A DNA stretch of 64,000 nt from CAILLO01 sp964579735 (GTDB lineage: Bacteria > Bacillota > Clostridia > Saccharofermentanales > UBA5734): assembly GCA_964579735.1 (NCBI GenBank), contig CAZOHH010000003.1, positions 1-64,000 on the forward strand, given 5' to 3'. The notes under the pieces were generated by a model. That model was not told the origin of the DNA, did not search any database, and worked only from the letters and a program-made list of their open reading frames with translations. This document shows positions 8,929 through 17,769 of this stretch, piece by piece (within the stretch, counting starts at the first letter, position 1; each line of letters starts with the position of its first letter). A program made the position numbers and the translations under genes.

Positions 8929-11436
8929 ATGATCAAGTGTGCGAATTGCAAGGTGAACGCAGCCGTGATTTTCATCACCCGTTTCGAAAGCGGGTCGCGG
9001 CTGAATGAAGGTCTGTGCCTGAAGTGCGCCCGGAAGACCGGTATCGGACAGATGGACTCGTTCTTCACGCAAGCGGGGATCACCGAAGAGAACATCGACA
9101 ACATGACGTCCAACATGAATCGCGTCATGGAGAAGCTCGGAGACCGCGATCCCGCGGAATTCCTCCGCGAGATCACCGCGTCCGGCAACCTGGAGTCCCT
9201 GATGGACGGGATGGTCGAGGACACCGATGAAGTCGTTTCCGAAGACGGTGACCGCGATGCCTCCGATGCCTCCGATGCCTCCGAGGGCAAACCGCGTCGG
9301 AGCGGCTTCATGCTGCCGGCGGCGACAGGACGTGAACCCGCGGATAACCCCTCGAACGAGCGCGAGACAGGGGACCGCCCCGCCCGCGAGCCCGGAGACG
9401 TCCGAACGGAGGACGGCTCCCCGAAGAGGACGAAGCGCAAGTTCCTCGACCAGTTCGGCGCGAACCTGACATCCCGCGCGCGGATCGGCAAGATCGACCG
9501 CGTCATCGGGCGAGCCCCCGAACTGCAGCGTGTGATCCAGATCCTCAATCGGAGAAACAAGAACAACCCCGTGCTTCTCGGTGAACCCGGCGTCGGGAAG
9601 ACCGCGATCGCAGAGGGATTGGCCGTCAAGATCGCCGCCGGCGAAGTCCCGTCGAAACTCCTTCGGCAGGAGGTCTACCTGCTGGATATGACCGCCATGG
9701 TCGCCGGCACGCAGTTCCGCGGCCAGTTCGAAAGCCGGATGAAGGGCGTCGTCGACGAAGCCCGCGCCGCCGGCAACATCATCCTCGTGATCGACGAGCT
9801 GCACAACATCATGGGAGCAGGGGATGCGGAAGGGGCCATGAACGCCGCGAATATCCTGAAGCCCGCGCTGGCCAAGGGCGAAATCCGCGTTCTAGGGTCC
9901 ACGACACTGGACGAGTATCGACGGTTCATCGAGAAGGACTCCGCGCTCGAACGTCGGTTCCAGCCCGTGATCGTGAACGAACCTTCCGTGGAGGACACCA
10001 TAGAGATCCTGAAAGGGATCAAGGACTACTATGAGAAGCACCACCATGTCACGTACAGCGACAATGTGATCAAGGCCGCCGTCCGCCTGTCGGAACGCTA
10101 CATCACCGAGCGCTTCCTTCCAGACAAGGCCATCGACCTCCTCGACGAAGCCGGTTCGCGCGCGAACCTCGCCGATGACCGCCTCACGCGGTTCGAGGCC
10201 ATGAAGCAGGAGCTGGAAGGCGCCAAGGCGGAACAGTCCGCTCTCGAGATTCAAATCGAGAAGGCCGCTGAAGCACCTGTTGTCGAGGGAGCTCCCAAGG
10301 AGACCCAGGATCTGGCTTTCTACGAGCGGCAAGCGGAGGTCAAGTCCCATATCCTCCGACTCGAGGAAGACATCGCCTCTCTGGAGAACGAATTGTCGCC
10401 GACTCCCATCACGGAAGAGGACATCGCCCGGGTCGTCGAGATGTGGACGGGCATCCCCGCGATGCGGATCACGGAAGCCGAGTCCGAAAAACTGATGCAC
10501 CTCGAAGAACGACTCCACAAGCGCGTGATCGGGCAGAACGAGGCGGTCTCCTCCATCTCCCGCGCGATTCGACGCAACCGCGCCGGCTTCGGCAAGAAGC
10601 GAAAGCCTGCCTCCTTCCTGTTCGTCGGTCCGACCGGAGTGGGAAAGACAGAACTCGTGAAGGCCCTCGCGGAAGCCCTCTTCGAGAACGAGGAAGCGCT
10701 GGTCCGACTCGACATGTCCGAGTTCATGGAGCCGCACACCGTCAGCAAGCTGATCGGTTCGCCCCCGGGCTATGTCGGATACGACGACGGCGGCCAGCTG
10801 ACCGAGAAGATCCGCCGCAAGCCCTATAGCGTCGTGCTGCTCGACGAGATCGAGAAGGCGCACGCCGACGTGTTCAACATCCTCCTGCAGATCCTCGACG
10901 ATGGGCGCCTCACGGACAGCCACGGACGCGTGGTCAGCTTCGAGAACGCCGTGATCGTCATGACATCGAATGCGGGAACAACGCTGAAGGCGAACGGAAT
11001 CGGCTTCGGCGCCACCGGGCACGTCGCCATGGAGAGCCGCGTGCAGACCGTCCTGAAGGACATGTTCCGCCCCGAGTTCCTCAACCGCATCGACGAGACC
11101 ATCGTCTTCCATGAACTCGAAAAGTCCGAGATCCGACGCATCGTCGACCTCATGCTGACCGAAGTGAAGCTGCATCTGGCGGAGAAGGGTCTCGCTCTGG
11201 AGGTCACCGAACCTGCGAAGGACCTGCTCGCGGAAAAGGGCTATGACCCGAAGTACGGCGCACGGCCGCTGCGGAAGACCATCCAGCGTCTGGTCGAGGA
11301 CCCTCTGGCCGACATGCTGCTGACGGGAAAGTTCGTTGGATTCGGCATCGTCCGGGTTGGAACCGACGAATCGAACACGTCCCTCACCTTCGAGACCGTG
11401 CTCCAGTCTGGCAGTGGAACGGAATCCGTCGAATAG
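8929..11436 (+). CDS. clpE: Clp protease ATPase with N-terminal zinc finger (ClpE type)
   Basis: Hsp100/Clp unfoldase that would feed substrates to ClpP. The N-terminus carries a four-cysteine zinc finger (C4, C7, C30, C33) in place of the Clp_N repeats, which is the hallmark of ClpE; the finger also resembles that of McsA. An acidic linker rich in ASDASD (about 100-120) follows. AAA module 1 has Walker A GEPGVGKT near residue 220 and DELHNIMGAG; module 2 has GPTGVGKTE near 567 and LLDEIEKAH. An IGFG tripeptide loop near 691 is the expected ClpP docking loop. With 835 residues it is longer than B. subtilis ClpE (about 700), mainly in the linker. It starts 12 bases after uvrA, with no terminator between, so it probably shares the SOS promoter. 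I see no CtsR box. Confidence 0.9.
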   Translation: MIKCANCKVNAAVIFITRFESGSRLNEGLCLKCARKTGIGQMDSFFTQAGITEENIDNMTSNMNRVMEKLGDRDPAEFLREITASGNLESLMDGMVEDTDEVVSEDGDRDASDASDASEGKPRRSGFMLPAATGREPADNPSNERETGDRPAREPGDVRTEDGSPKRTKRKFLDQFGANLTSRARIGKIDRVIGRAPELQRVIQILNRRNKNNPVLLGEPGVGKTAIAEGLAVKIAAGEVPSKLLRQEVYLLDMTAMVAGTQFRGQFESRMKGVVDEARAAGNIILVIDELHNIMGAGDAEGAMNAANILKPALAKGEIRVLGSTTLDEYRRFIEKDSALERRFQPVIVNEPSVEDTIEILKGIKDYYEKHHHVTYSDNVIKAAVRLSERYITERFLPDKAIDLLDEAGSRANLADDRLTRFEAMKQELEGAKAEQSALEIQIEKAAEAPVVEGAPKETQDLAFYERQAEVKSHILRLEEDIASLENELSPTPITEEDIARVVEMWTGIPAMRITEAESEKLMHLEERLHKRVIGQNEAVSSISRAIRRNRAGFGKKRKPASFLFVGPTGVGKTELVKALAEALFENEEALVRLDMSEFMEPHTVSKLIGSPPGYVGYDDGGQLTEKIRRKPYSVVLLDEIEKAHADVFNILLQILDDGRLTDSHGRVVSFENAVIVMTSNAGTTLKANGIGFGATGHVAMESRVQTVLKDMFRPEFLNRIDETIVFHELEKSEIRRIVDLMLTEVKLHLAEKGLALEVTEPAKDLLAEKGYDPKYGARPLRKTIQRLVEDPLADMLLTGKFVGFGIVRVGTDESNTSLTFETVLQSGSGTESVE

Positions 11437-11437
11437 T

Positions 11438-12649
11438 TCAGGACCGGTAGCTGCCGTTGATCTTCACGTAGTCGTAGGTGAAGTCGCAGGTCCATATGCG
11501 GTCCGAGAAGGCTCCAGCTCCCAGACGGAGCGTTACGGTCACGGAACGCTCGGATAGGATGCGCTTGGCCTCCGATTCGTCGAAGGGAAGAGCGGTGCCG
11601 GACGCGCAGACCTGCAACCCGCCAAGATGGATGTCGGTGGTCGCCGGGTCGAAGGATGCCCCGGAGTATCCTGCCGCCGTCAGGATCCGCCCCCAGTTGG
11701 CGTCTTCACCGAAGAACGCGGTCTTGACCAGAGGAGACTTCGCGACGGCCAGGACGACCTTGTAGGCGTCCTCCGGCGTTTCGGCCCCTTCGCAGCGGAC
11801 TTCGATGAGCTTCGTCGCGCCTTCCCCGTCCCGGGCGATCTCCCGCGCGAGGTGCGTGCATACCGCCTCCAGCGCCTCGAGGAACGCTTTGCCGTCTTCG
11901 CTGTCCAGGGTGTCGATGATGCGGTTTCCGGCAAGCCCGGAGGCCAGCGCGACGACCATATCGCATACGCTGGTGTCGCCGTCGACGGAGACGCGGTTGA
12001 ACGTCCGGCCCGTGACGGACCCGAGGGCTTCCGAAAGCAGGGCGGGGGAGACCAGGGCGTCCGTGGTGACCACGGAGATCATCGTGGCCATGTCGGGGTG
12101 GATCATGCCGGAGCCTTTGGCCATCCCGGCCAGCAGGACGGTCGCACCCCCGGCCTCGAAGGACACGCAGGCTTCCTTGGGAACGAGGTCGGTGGTCATG
12201 ATGGCGGCTTCGGCGCGGTGTCCCGCCTCGGTGCCGGTCGCGAGCGAAGATGCCGCCGCACATATTCCGGCGGCGACCTTGCCCATGTCCAGTACCATGC
12301 CGATCACGCCGGTCGAACCGGTCAAAACGGCTGCCGGCGGGAAGCCCAGCGCTTTCGCGACGAGGAATCCCATCTCTTCGGCATCCGAATCCCCCCGTGC
12401 GCCGACACAGGCGTTCGCATTCCCGCTGTTCACGACGACGGCTCGTGCGGAGGAGGAGGGGAGAAGCCGCTGGGTGCGCTGCAAGGAATGACCTTTCACG
12501 AGATTCCGCGTGAACACGCCACAGGCGGTCGCGGGAACGTCGCAGACGACGAGGGCGAGGTCGGGTCCACCGTTCTTCTTGAGTCCGCAGGCCACGCCCT
12601 GGGCACGGAATCCGGTCGGAGTGGCGATGCTTCCTTCTATGATCCTCAT
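11438..12649 (-). CDS. argJ: Bifunctional glutamate N-acetyltransferase / ornithine acetyltransferase
   Basis: Transfers acetyl groups between N-acetylornithine and glutamate in the cyclic arginine pathway. The open frame extends further upstream, but the start at 12649 has an ideal AGGAGGAGG and begins MRIIEGSIATPTGF, giving the normal 403 residues. The self-cleavage site is visible in KGSGMIHPDMATM, where the threonine of MATM becomes the nucleophile of the beta chain. It is convergent with clpE, with a single base between the stop codons and no obvious terminator. No other arg genes are nearby, so argJ stands alone, which is unusual because it normally sits in an arg cluster. Confidence 0.96.
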   Translation of the reverse strand: MRIIEGSIATPTGFRAQGVACGLKKNGGPDLALVVCDVPATACGVFTRNLVKGHSLQRTQRLLPSSSARAVVVNSGNANACVGARGDSDAEEMGFLVAKALGFPPAAVLTGSTGVIGMVLDMGKVAAGICAAASSLATGTEAGHRAEAAIMTTDLVPKEACVSFEAGGATVLLAGMAKGSGMIHPDMATMISVVTTDALVSPALLSEALGSVTGRTFNRVSVDGDTSVCDMVVALASGLAGNRIIDTLDSEDGKAFLEALEAVCTHLAREIARDGEGATKLIEVRCEGAETPEDAYKVVLAVAKSPLVKTAFFGEDANWGRILTAAGYSGASFDPATTDIHLGGLQVCASGTALPFDESEAKRILSERSVTVTLRLGAGAFSDRIWTCDFTYDYVKINGSYRS

Positions 12650-12728
12650 GGTTTCCTCCTCCTGACTTTCATTGAAGGTATCACCTGTTCCGACGATGCG
12701 CAAGGTGATTTCATGCGCCTCCGTGCGG

Positions 12729-12734
12729 TATAAT
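12729..12734 (+). promoter_or_regulatory. Putative -10 box of the first DUF975 gene
   Basis: A perfect TATAAT 40 bases before the start codon, in the divergent spacer between argJ and the DUF975 gene. No convincing -35 box is present at 17 bases, so the call is tentative. Confidence 0.45.
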
Positions 12735-12773
12735 GTCTTCGGAAGCCACCGCACCGCATGGGAGGAACACCGC

Positions 12774-13787
12774 ATGGAATGGACGAGAGCCGGACTGAAG
12801 ACCAACGCGAAGCGTTTCCTGAAGACCCGATATGGGTATGCATTCCTCGTTCTGTTCATCAGCGTCGCCATCGTTTCGGCCGGAAGCTCCGTGATCAGCA
12901 TCATCATGTCCTTCGGATCCTTCCTGACCCCCGCCTTCATGGACTTCCAGGCCGGAGACCCGGGTTCGATGCTGACCCCCGGATACTTCGTCTTCATAGG
13001 TATCCTGACCCTCCTTTCCACGGTCCTGGCGTATGCTTTCCTGCTCCTCGTCGGCGGCCCGATCGAGATCGGCACACGCCGCTGGTTCAACCGCACACGG
13101 GAGGGCGGCGTGGCATCCCGCATCGGCATCCTCTTCTCCCTGTTCCGCAAGGGATCCTACCGCGGCGCCACCGGCGGCTACGCGTGGATGATGCTCTGGT
13201 CGTTGATCTGGTCGGTGCCCTATGTGATCTTCGTCGTTCCGGCCGCTCTGATCGGCTATGTCGTCACCTGGGACTCCTGGATGTCCTTCCTCTCCGCCAT
13301 GGCGTCCCGCTCGGGAGCGGAGGTCGACCTTGCAGGCTTGGACTTCGCCTCGACTTTCGGCATCCAGCTTCCTGATACCTCGATTCTTCTTGGGCTTTTC
13401 GCCGTTCTTTCCGTTCTCTCCCTTCTTGCCGCGATTCCGATGATCGCCAAGACCATATCCTATTCCATGGCTCCCTGGATCCTCGCCGACAACCCGCGCA
13501 TCGGCGCTCGGCGCGCCCTCAGGCTCAGCATGGCCATGACCCGGGGACAGAAACTCGATATCTTCGTCCTCTACCTGTCCTTCACCGGCTGGGTCCTTCT
13601 CGCGGTCCTGCCTGCGTTCTGCTGCATCCCGCTGGGCCCCATGTTCCTGAATCCCTATCTCTATGCGACGCAGGCGGAACTCTATGCATTCCTGAAGCAC
13701 GGTTCGGTCGTACGAGGCGAGTGCTCGATGGAGGAGCTCGGATATCTGAAGGCGGCGATATCGGACGAGACGAGTCCACCGGTCTGA
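12774..13787 (+). CDS. DUF975 family integral membrane protein (copy 1)
   Basis: Membrane protein of unknown function, 337 residues. The start at 12774 follows GGAGG and gives MEWTRAGLKTNAKRFLKTRY, almost the same N-terminus as the neighbouring copy. About five to six hydrophobic segments can be seen. The family signature GGPIEIGTRRWFNRTREGG (about 100-118) and SMAPWILADNPRIGARRAL (about 235-253) are present. DUF975 proteins are common and often tandem in Bacillota, but their role is not established. It is the first of two adjacent paralogues. Confidence 0.85.
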   Translation: MEWTRAGLKTNAKRFLKTRYGYAFLVLFISVAIVSAGSSVISIIMSFGSFLTPAFMDFQAGDPGSMLTPGYFVFIGILTLLSTVLAYAFLLLVGGPIEIGTRRWFNRTREGGVASRIGILFSLFRKGSYRGATGGYAWMMLWSLIWSVPYVIFVVPAALIGYVVTWDSWMSFLSAMASRSGAEVDLAGLDFASTFGIQLPDTSILLGLFAVLSVLSLLAAIPMIAKTISYSMAPWILADNPRIGARRALRLSMAMTRGQKLDIFVLYLSFTGWVLLAVLPAFCCIPLGPMFLNPYLYATQAELYAFLKHGSVVRGECSMEELGYLKAAISDETSPPV

Positions 13788-13837
13788 CCCCATCGCGGAT
13801 CGATGAACTGCAATACGCATCAATGGAGGAGATCGCC

Positions 13838-14740
13838 ATGGAATGGAATAGATCCGAACTGAAGACCCGTGCAAAGGAATTCCTGAAGACGCGGTATTGG
13901 TATGCGCTGCTGGTCACCATCATCGGCGGACTTCTCGGGGGTGGTTCCAGCTTCTCGACCTCCTTCCGGAACAACACCGATTCCGAATCCATGAAGGAGT
14001 TCTTTGAAACCCTCGATCCGACGGTTCTTCTTCTGTTCACAGGAGCGGCCGCCTTCCTTGCGCTTCTTTCGGTTCTCTTCAACATCTTCGTCGGTGTTCC
14101 GGTTGGCATCGGCATGATGCGTTGGTTCTCCCGTACGCGGGAAGGTGGGGACCCTTCGAAGATCGGACTGCTGTTCAGCCTGTTCAAGAAGGAATCCTAC
14201 CTGCCTTCCATCGGCGCTTCCCTCTGGATGCAGCTGTGGCTGTTCCTGTGGTCGTTGCCTTCCATCGCGCTTCTGGCTGTCGGCACGACCCTCATCGCTC
14301 TTCCCGGGGTATTCACCGGCGCCGTCGCGGTTGCGGGTGTCGCCTTCCTCGCCCCCGGTATCGTCTGCTTGGTGCTCGGACTCGCGGCACTTTTCCTTCC
14401 TATCGTGAAAGGATACGCCTACCGCATGAATCCATGGATCCTCGCCGATAACCCGCGGATCGGCTACCAGAGAGCCCTGAAGCTCAGCATCGCCATGACG
14501 GACCACCAGAAGCTCGATATGTTCGTCCTCGACCTCTCCTTCATCGGGTGGTTCCTGCTGGGGTTCCTGCTTTGCTGCGTCGGCGTGCTCGGCGTCCCGC
14601 CATATGTCAATGCTACCTTCAGCGAGCTGTACCATCTCCTGAAGCAAGACAGCATCCAGCGCGGTGAGAGCACCATGGAGGAGTTCGGCTATTCGCTCAT
14701 AACCGAAACGCCGGCATTCACGGGAGATGCGACGGCATGA
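13838..14740 (+). CDS. DUF975 family integral membrane protein (copy 2)
   Basis: Paralogue of the preceding gene, 300 residues and function unknown. The start at 13838 is chosen because it aligns with copy 1 (MEWNRSELKTRAKEFLKTRY) and has GGAGGAG just upstream. Shared family motifs are VGIGMMRWFSRTREGGDPS and RMNPWILADNPRIGYQRAL, followed by a conserved C-terminal helix. It overlaps the next gene by four bases (ATGA), so translation of the FAD oxidoreductase is probably coupled to it. The two copies have diverged mainly in the central hydrophobic region. Confidence 0.85.
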   Translation: MEWNRSELKTRAKEFLKTRYWYALLVTIIGGLLGGGSSFSTSFRNNTDSESMKEFFETLDPTVLLLFTGAAAFLALLSVLFNIFVGVPVGIGMMRWFSRTREGGDPSKIGLLFSLFKKESYLPSIGASLWMQLWLFLWSLPSIALLAVGTTLIALPGVFTGAVAVAGVAFLAPGIVCLVLGLAALFLPIVKGYAYRMNPWILADNPRIGYQRALKLSIAMTDHQKLDMFVLDLSFIGWFLLGFLLCCVGVLGVPPYVNATFSELYHLLKQDSIQRGESTMEEFGYSLITETPAFTGDATA

Positions 14741-16137
14741 CGCCGCATGTCAGGGAATACGACGTCGCGATCATCGGGGCTGGAATCGCAGGAATCTTCG
14801 CGGCCTATGAGCTGACGAAGGGGAATCCCGGTCTCAAGGTCGCCCTGATCGAGCAGGGCGGCAAGATCGATAAACGGGCCTGCCCCATCATCGACAAGCG
14901 CTCCGATTCCTGCATCGACTGCAAGACCTGCGCCATCATGCGCGGCTTCGGAGGCGCCGGAGCCTTCTCGGATGGCAAATTCAACTTCACGACGCAGTTC
15001 GGCGGCTGGCTGGGCGATTACATCAGCTCCGACGAGGTGATGGGTCTCATCGAATACGTCGACTCCGTCAACCAGACCTTCGGTGCGACGGAGATCGCCT
15101 TCTCCACCTTCACCGAGGAGGCGGACCGCATCCGCCGCCTGGCGCTGGGTTGCGACCTTCACCTCCTCGACGCCCGCTGCAAGCACCTCGGCACAGAGAA
15201 GAACCGCGAGATCCTCGCCCTTCAGTACAAATGGCTCGACGAACGGTTGGACCTGATGTGCGGAACCCAGGTCCACGCAATCCACAAGAAGATCGATGGT
15301 TCGGGATATGATCTCGAGACGGGGAAAGGTCACATCGGCTGCCGGTACCTCGTCGCCGCGCCCGGGCGTTCTGGCGCCGAGTGGTTCACCGGGCAGTGCC
15401 GAAGCCTCGGACTCGACCTGATCAACAATCAGGTCGACCTGGGAGTGCGCGTCGAGCTCCCGGCAGCCGTCTTCAAGTCCGTCACGGATGCCGTATACGA
15501 GGCGAAGCTCCTGTACCGCACCAAGCAGTACAAGGACGTCGTCCGTACGTTCTGCATGAACCCGTATGGATACGTCGTCACGGAGAACACCGACGGCATC
15601 ATCACGGTCAATGGGCACAGCTACACCGACCCGGCGTTACGGAGCGAGAACACGAACTTCGCGCTTCTCGTCAGCAACCGTTTCACTTCTCCCTTCCGGG
15701 AGCCCTACCAGTACGGAAAACGGATCGCATCCCTCTCGAACATGCTCGGTGGCGGGGTGCTTCTTCAGCGCTTCGGCGATCTTGTCAGCGGCAACCGCAC
15801 CAATGCCCACCGAATGGAGCAGAGCTTCGTACGGCCCACGCTGGATGCGACACCAGGGGATTTGAGCCTTGTCCTGCCGAAACGACATCTGGACAACATC
15901 ATCGAGATGATCTATGCGCTCGACCGGTTCGCCCCGGGCACCGCAAACCACGACACCCTCCTCTACGGCGTCGAGGTCAAGTTCTACAGCTCTCGCCTGA
16001 ACCTTACGAATGATCTGGAGACGCAGCTTTCGGGTTTCTATGCGGCCGGAGACGGTGCAGGCATCACCCGTGGACTCTCCCAGGCCGGAGCCAGCGGGGT
16101 CCTTGCGGCCCGAAGCATCCTGAAGCGGTTGAACTGA
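14737..16137 (+). CDS. FAD-dependent dehydrogenase, COG2509-like, function unknown
   Basis: Flavoprotein of 466 residues. The N-terminus has a Rossmann dinucleotide-binding motif (VAIIGAGIAGIFAAYEL, about 7-23). A cysteine-rich stretch CPIIDKRSDSCIDCKTC (about 49-65) and RGFGGAGAFSDGK follow, which together mark the uncharacterised COG2509 dehydrogenases. A C-terminal FAD-contact segment reads YAAGDGAGITRGLSQAGASG. The cysteines might bind a cluster or a metal, but this has not been shown. No redox partner is adjacent. Its position in a chain of overlapping genes with a DUF975 protein, an SRAP protein and an asparaginase gives no clear substrate. Confidence 0.85.
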   Translation: MTPHVREYDVAIIGAGIAGIFAAYELTKGNPGLKVALIEQGGKIDKRACPIIDKRSDSCIDCKTCAIMRGFGGAGAFSDGKFNFTTQFGGWLGDYISSDEVMGLIEYVDSVNQTFGATEIAFSTFTEEADRIRRLALGCDLHLLDARCKHLGTEKNREILALQYKWLDERLDLMCGTQVHAIHKKIDGSGYDLETGKGHIGCRYLVAAPGRSGAEWFTGQCRSLGLDLINNQVDLGVRVELPAAVFKSVTDAVYEAKLLYRTKQYKDVVRTFCMNPYGYVVTENTDGIITVNGHSYTDPALRSENTNFALLVSNRFTSPFREPYQYGKRIASLSNMLGGGVLLQRFGDLVSGNRTNAHRMEQSFVRPTLDATPGDLSLVLPKRHLDNIIEMIYALDRFAPGTANHDTLLYGVEVKFYSSRLNLTNDLETQLSGFYAAGDGAGITRGLSQAGASGVLAARSILKRLN

Positions 16138-16138
16138 C

Positions 16139-16741
16139 ATGTGCGCGACCTTCCGGATCGATTTCGAGGAGGACGCGGATACCCTGCGGGAAATCGCCCG
16201 CCGGATCGAGGAGAAATACGGGGTCGACCGAATGGCCGAACTCGCAAGGACCGATCTGTTCCCCCGCTCGGAAGCGCCCATCGTCTCGAAGGACGGCATC
16301 GGAATGCTTCAATGGGGGTTTCCACTGCCCGGGAACTCCTCGTCCCGTGTCGTGTTCAACGCGCGCAGCGAGACGATCCTCGAGAAGCCGATGTTCCGAG
16401 CCAGTGCCTCACGCCGTTGCGCCGTGCCGGCCACGTCCTTCTATGAGTGGGACCACCGAAGCGGGAAAGCGCTGCGGATGCGGATTCGGTTGGAATCCGA
16501 CCCGTTCTTCTACATGGCCTGTCTCTGGAACCGATTCCGCAAGGAGGACGGCACGACATTGAACGCCTTCGTCCTGCTGACGACGACGCCGAATGGATTG
16601 ATTTCGCCATTCCACGACCGCATGCCCTGCATACTCGCCCCGGAAGACCTCCAGGCATGGATCGGAGATACGGTGGAACCTGCGGAGGCCCTCGGCCGTC
16701 TGGGGCCTTTCCAGGGCGCGTTGCGGCTCGAGGCGGCTTGA
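16139..16741 (+). CDS. SRAP domain protein, abasic-site DNA-protein crosslinker (YedK/HMCES family)
   Basis: Family members covalently bind abasic sites in single-stranded DNA through the N-terminal cysteine after removal of Met1. The 200-residue sequence has C2 immediately after Met1 and the conserved residues N74 (FNARSE), E103 (SFYEW) and H159 (PFHDRMP). All catalytic positions of the family are therefore intact. It begins one base after the oxidoreductase stop codon and overlaps the asparaginase start (TGATG), so it lies in a tightly packed operon. No SOS box is visible near it. The combination with metabolic genes looks like operon convenience rather than pathway. Confidence 0.93.
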   Translation: MCATFRIDFEEDADTLREIARRIEEKYGVDRMAELARTDLFPRSEAPIVSKDGIGMLQWGFPLPGNSSSRVVFNARSETILEKPMFRASASRRCAVPATSFYEWDHRSGKALRMRIRLESDPFFYMACLWNRFRKEDGTTLNAFVLLTTTPNGLISPFHDRMPCILAPEDLQAWIGDTVEPAEALGRLGPFQGALRLEAA

Positions 16742-17769
16742 TGCGCGGCAAGCGGATCCTCATCCTCGGCACCGGCGGCACCATCGCCTCCGCGGAGTCG
16801 ACCCATGGCCTGCATCCTGCCTATCGCGCCGCCGAACTGCTCGCACGGATTCCCGAAGCGAGCGACGTGCCTGGGGTCGATGGAATCGACACCCGCGACG
16901 TGTTCCTGCTCGACAGCGCCAATATCCAGCCCGAGGAGTGGCGTGAGATCGCCCGTGCCATCGAGGTCGCATTGGGTGAATACGATGGCATCGTCATCAC
17001 GCACGGCACGGACACCATGGCCTATACCGCGGCGATGCTGTCCTACATGCTCCGCGATCTCGACCGACCCGTCGTCCTTACAGGTTCGCAGATGCCTCTT
17101 GGGGAGCCATTCACGGATGCGCGCATCAACCTTCTGTCCGCCATCTCCGTCGCCGCCACGGCTCCTCGAGGCGTGTTCCTCGCATTCAATCGACGGGTGA
17201 TCCACGGCTGCCGGGCCGTCAAGGTCCGCACGACCGGCGTCGACGCCTTCGAGAGCGTGAATTTCCCCTTGGCAGGTCACGTTGGGGATCGCGGTGCCGT
17301 GATGCATTATGAATGGCCGCTTCCACAAGGGCCTTTCCACCTGGACGACCGGTTCTGCCCCGATGTGTTTCTTTTGAAGCTGATTCCCGGCACGCGACCG
17401 GAACTCTTCAAGGAACTGGTACGTCTGGGATACCGCGGACTCGTCGTCGAGGCCTTCGGCATCGGCGGACTCCACTTCATCCGGAGGAATCTGGCGAAGG
17501 CGGTCGAAGAAGCCGTCGCGGAAGGCATGTCCGTCGTCGTGACGAGCCAGTGCCTCTACGAACGCACGGATCTCAGCATCTACGAGGTCGGACGCAGGAT
17601 TCTCGACCGTGGCATCATCCCGGCGTTCGACATGACCACTGAAGCAGCCGTGACCAAGCTCATGTGGGTTCTGGGACGGACGACCGATCCCGATGAAGTC
17701 CGCCTGCAGATGCACCGCGATTTCTGCGGGGAAGTCTGCCTGACCGAAGACGAGGAGGCTGGATCTTGA
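16741..17769 (+). CDS. ansA: L-asparaginase, type I (cytoplasmic)
   Basis: Hydrolyses asparagine to aspartate and ammonia. The start at 16741 overlaps the previous stop codon (TGATG) and puts RILILGTGGTIAS at the N-terminus, with the nucleophile threonine in GGTIAS. The second catalytic threonine and aspartate are in THGTDTMAYTA (about 87-97). The lysine region of the third site appears as AVKVRTTG. There is no signal peptide, so the enzyme is cytoplasmic, and 342 residues is the normal size for AnsA. An archaeal-type GatD role is unlikely because there is no GatE. It overlaps the CBM9-like gene by four bases. Confidence 0.92.
   Translation: MRGKRILILGTGGTIASAESTHGLHPAYRAAELLARIPEASDVPGVDGIDTRDVFLLDSANIQPEEWREIARAIEVALGEYDGIVITHGTDTMAYTAAMLSYMLRDLDRPVVLTGSQMPLGEPFTDARINLLSAISVAATAPRGVFLAFNRRVIHGCRAVKVRTTGVDAFESVNFPLAGHVGDRGAVMHYEWPLPQGPFHLDDRFCPDVFLLKLIPGTRPELFKELVRLGYRGLVVEAFGIGGLHFIRRNLAKAVEEAVAEGMSVVVTSQCLYERTDLSIYEVGRRILDRGIIPAFDMTTEAAVTKLMWVLGRTTDPDEVRLQMHRDFCGEVCLTEDEEAGS

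Noticed and set aside
9258..9290. Tandem GCCTCCGAT units considered as a regulatory repeat
   Set aside because: They lie inside clpE in frame and simply encode the repeated ASD of the linker.
8302..9804. Long minus-strand open frame opposite uvrA and clpE
   Set aside because: It is the shadow of two well-supported genes, with no ribosome site and no recognisable domain; long antisense frames are frequent in G+C-rich DNA.
12650..13150. Open frame extending argJ upstream
   Set aside because: It runs antisense through the DUF975 gene; ArgJ homology and an ideal AGGAGGAGG place the start at 12649.
16447..16740. Upstream extension of the asparaginase frame
   Set aside because: It reads through the SRAP gene in another frame; asparaginase homology starts at 16741, coupled to the SRAP stop codon.
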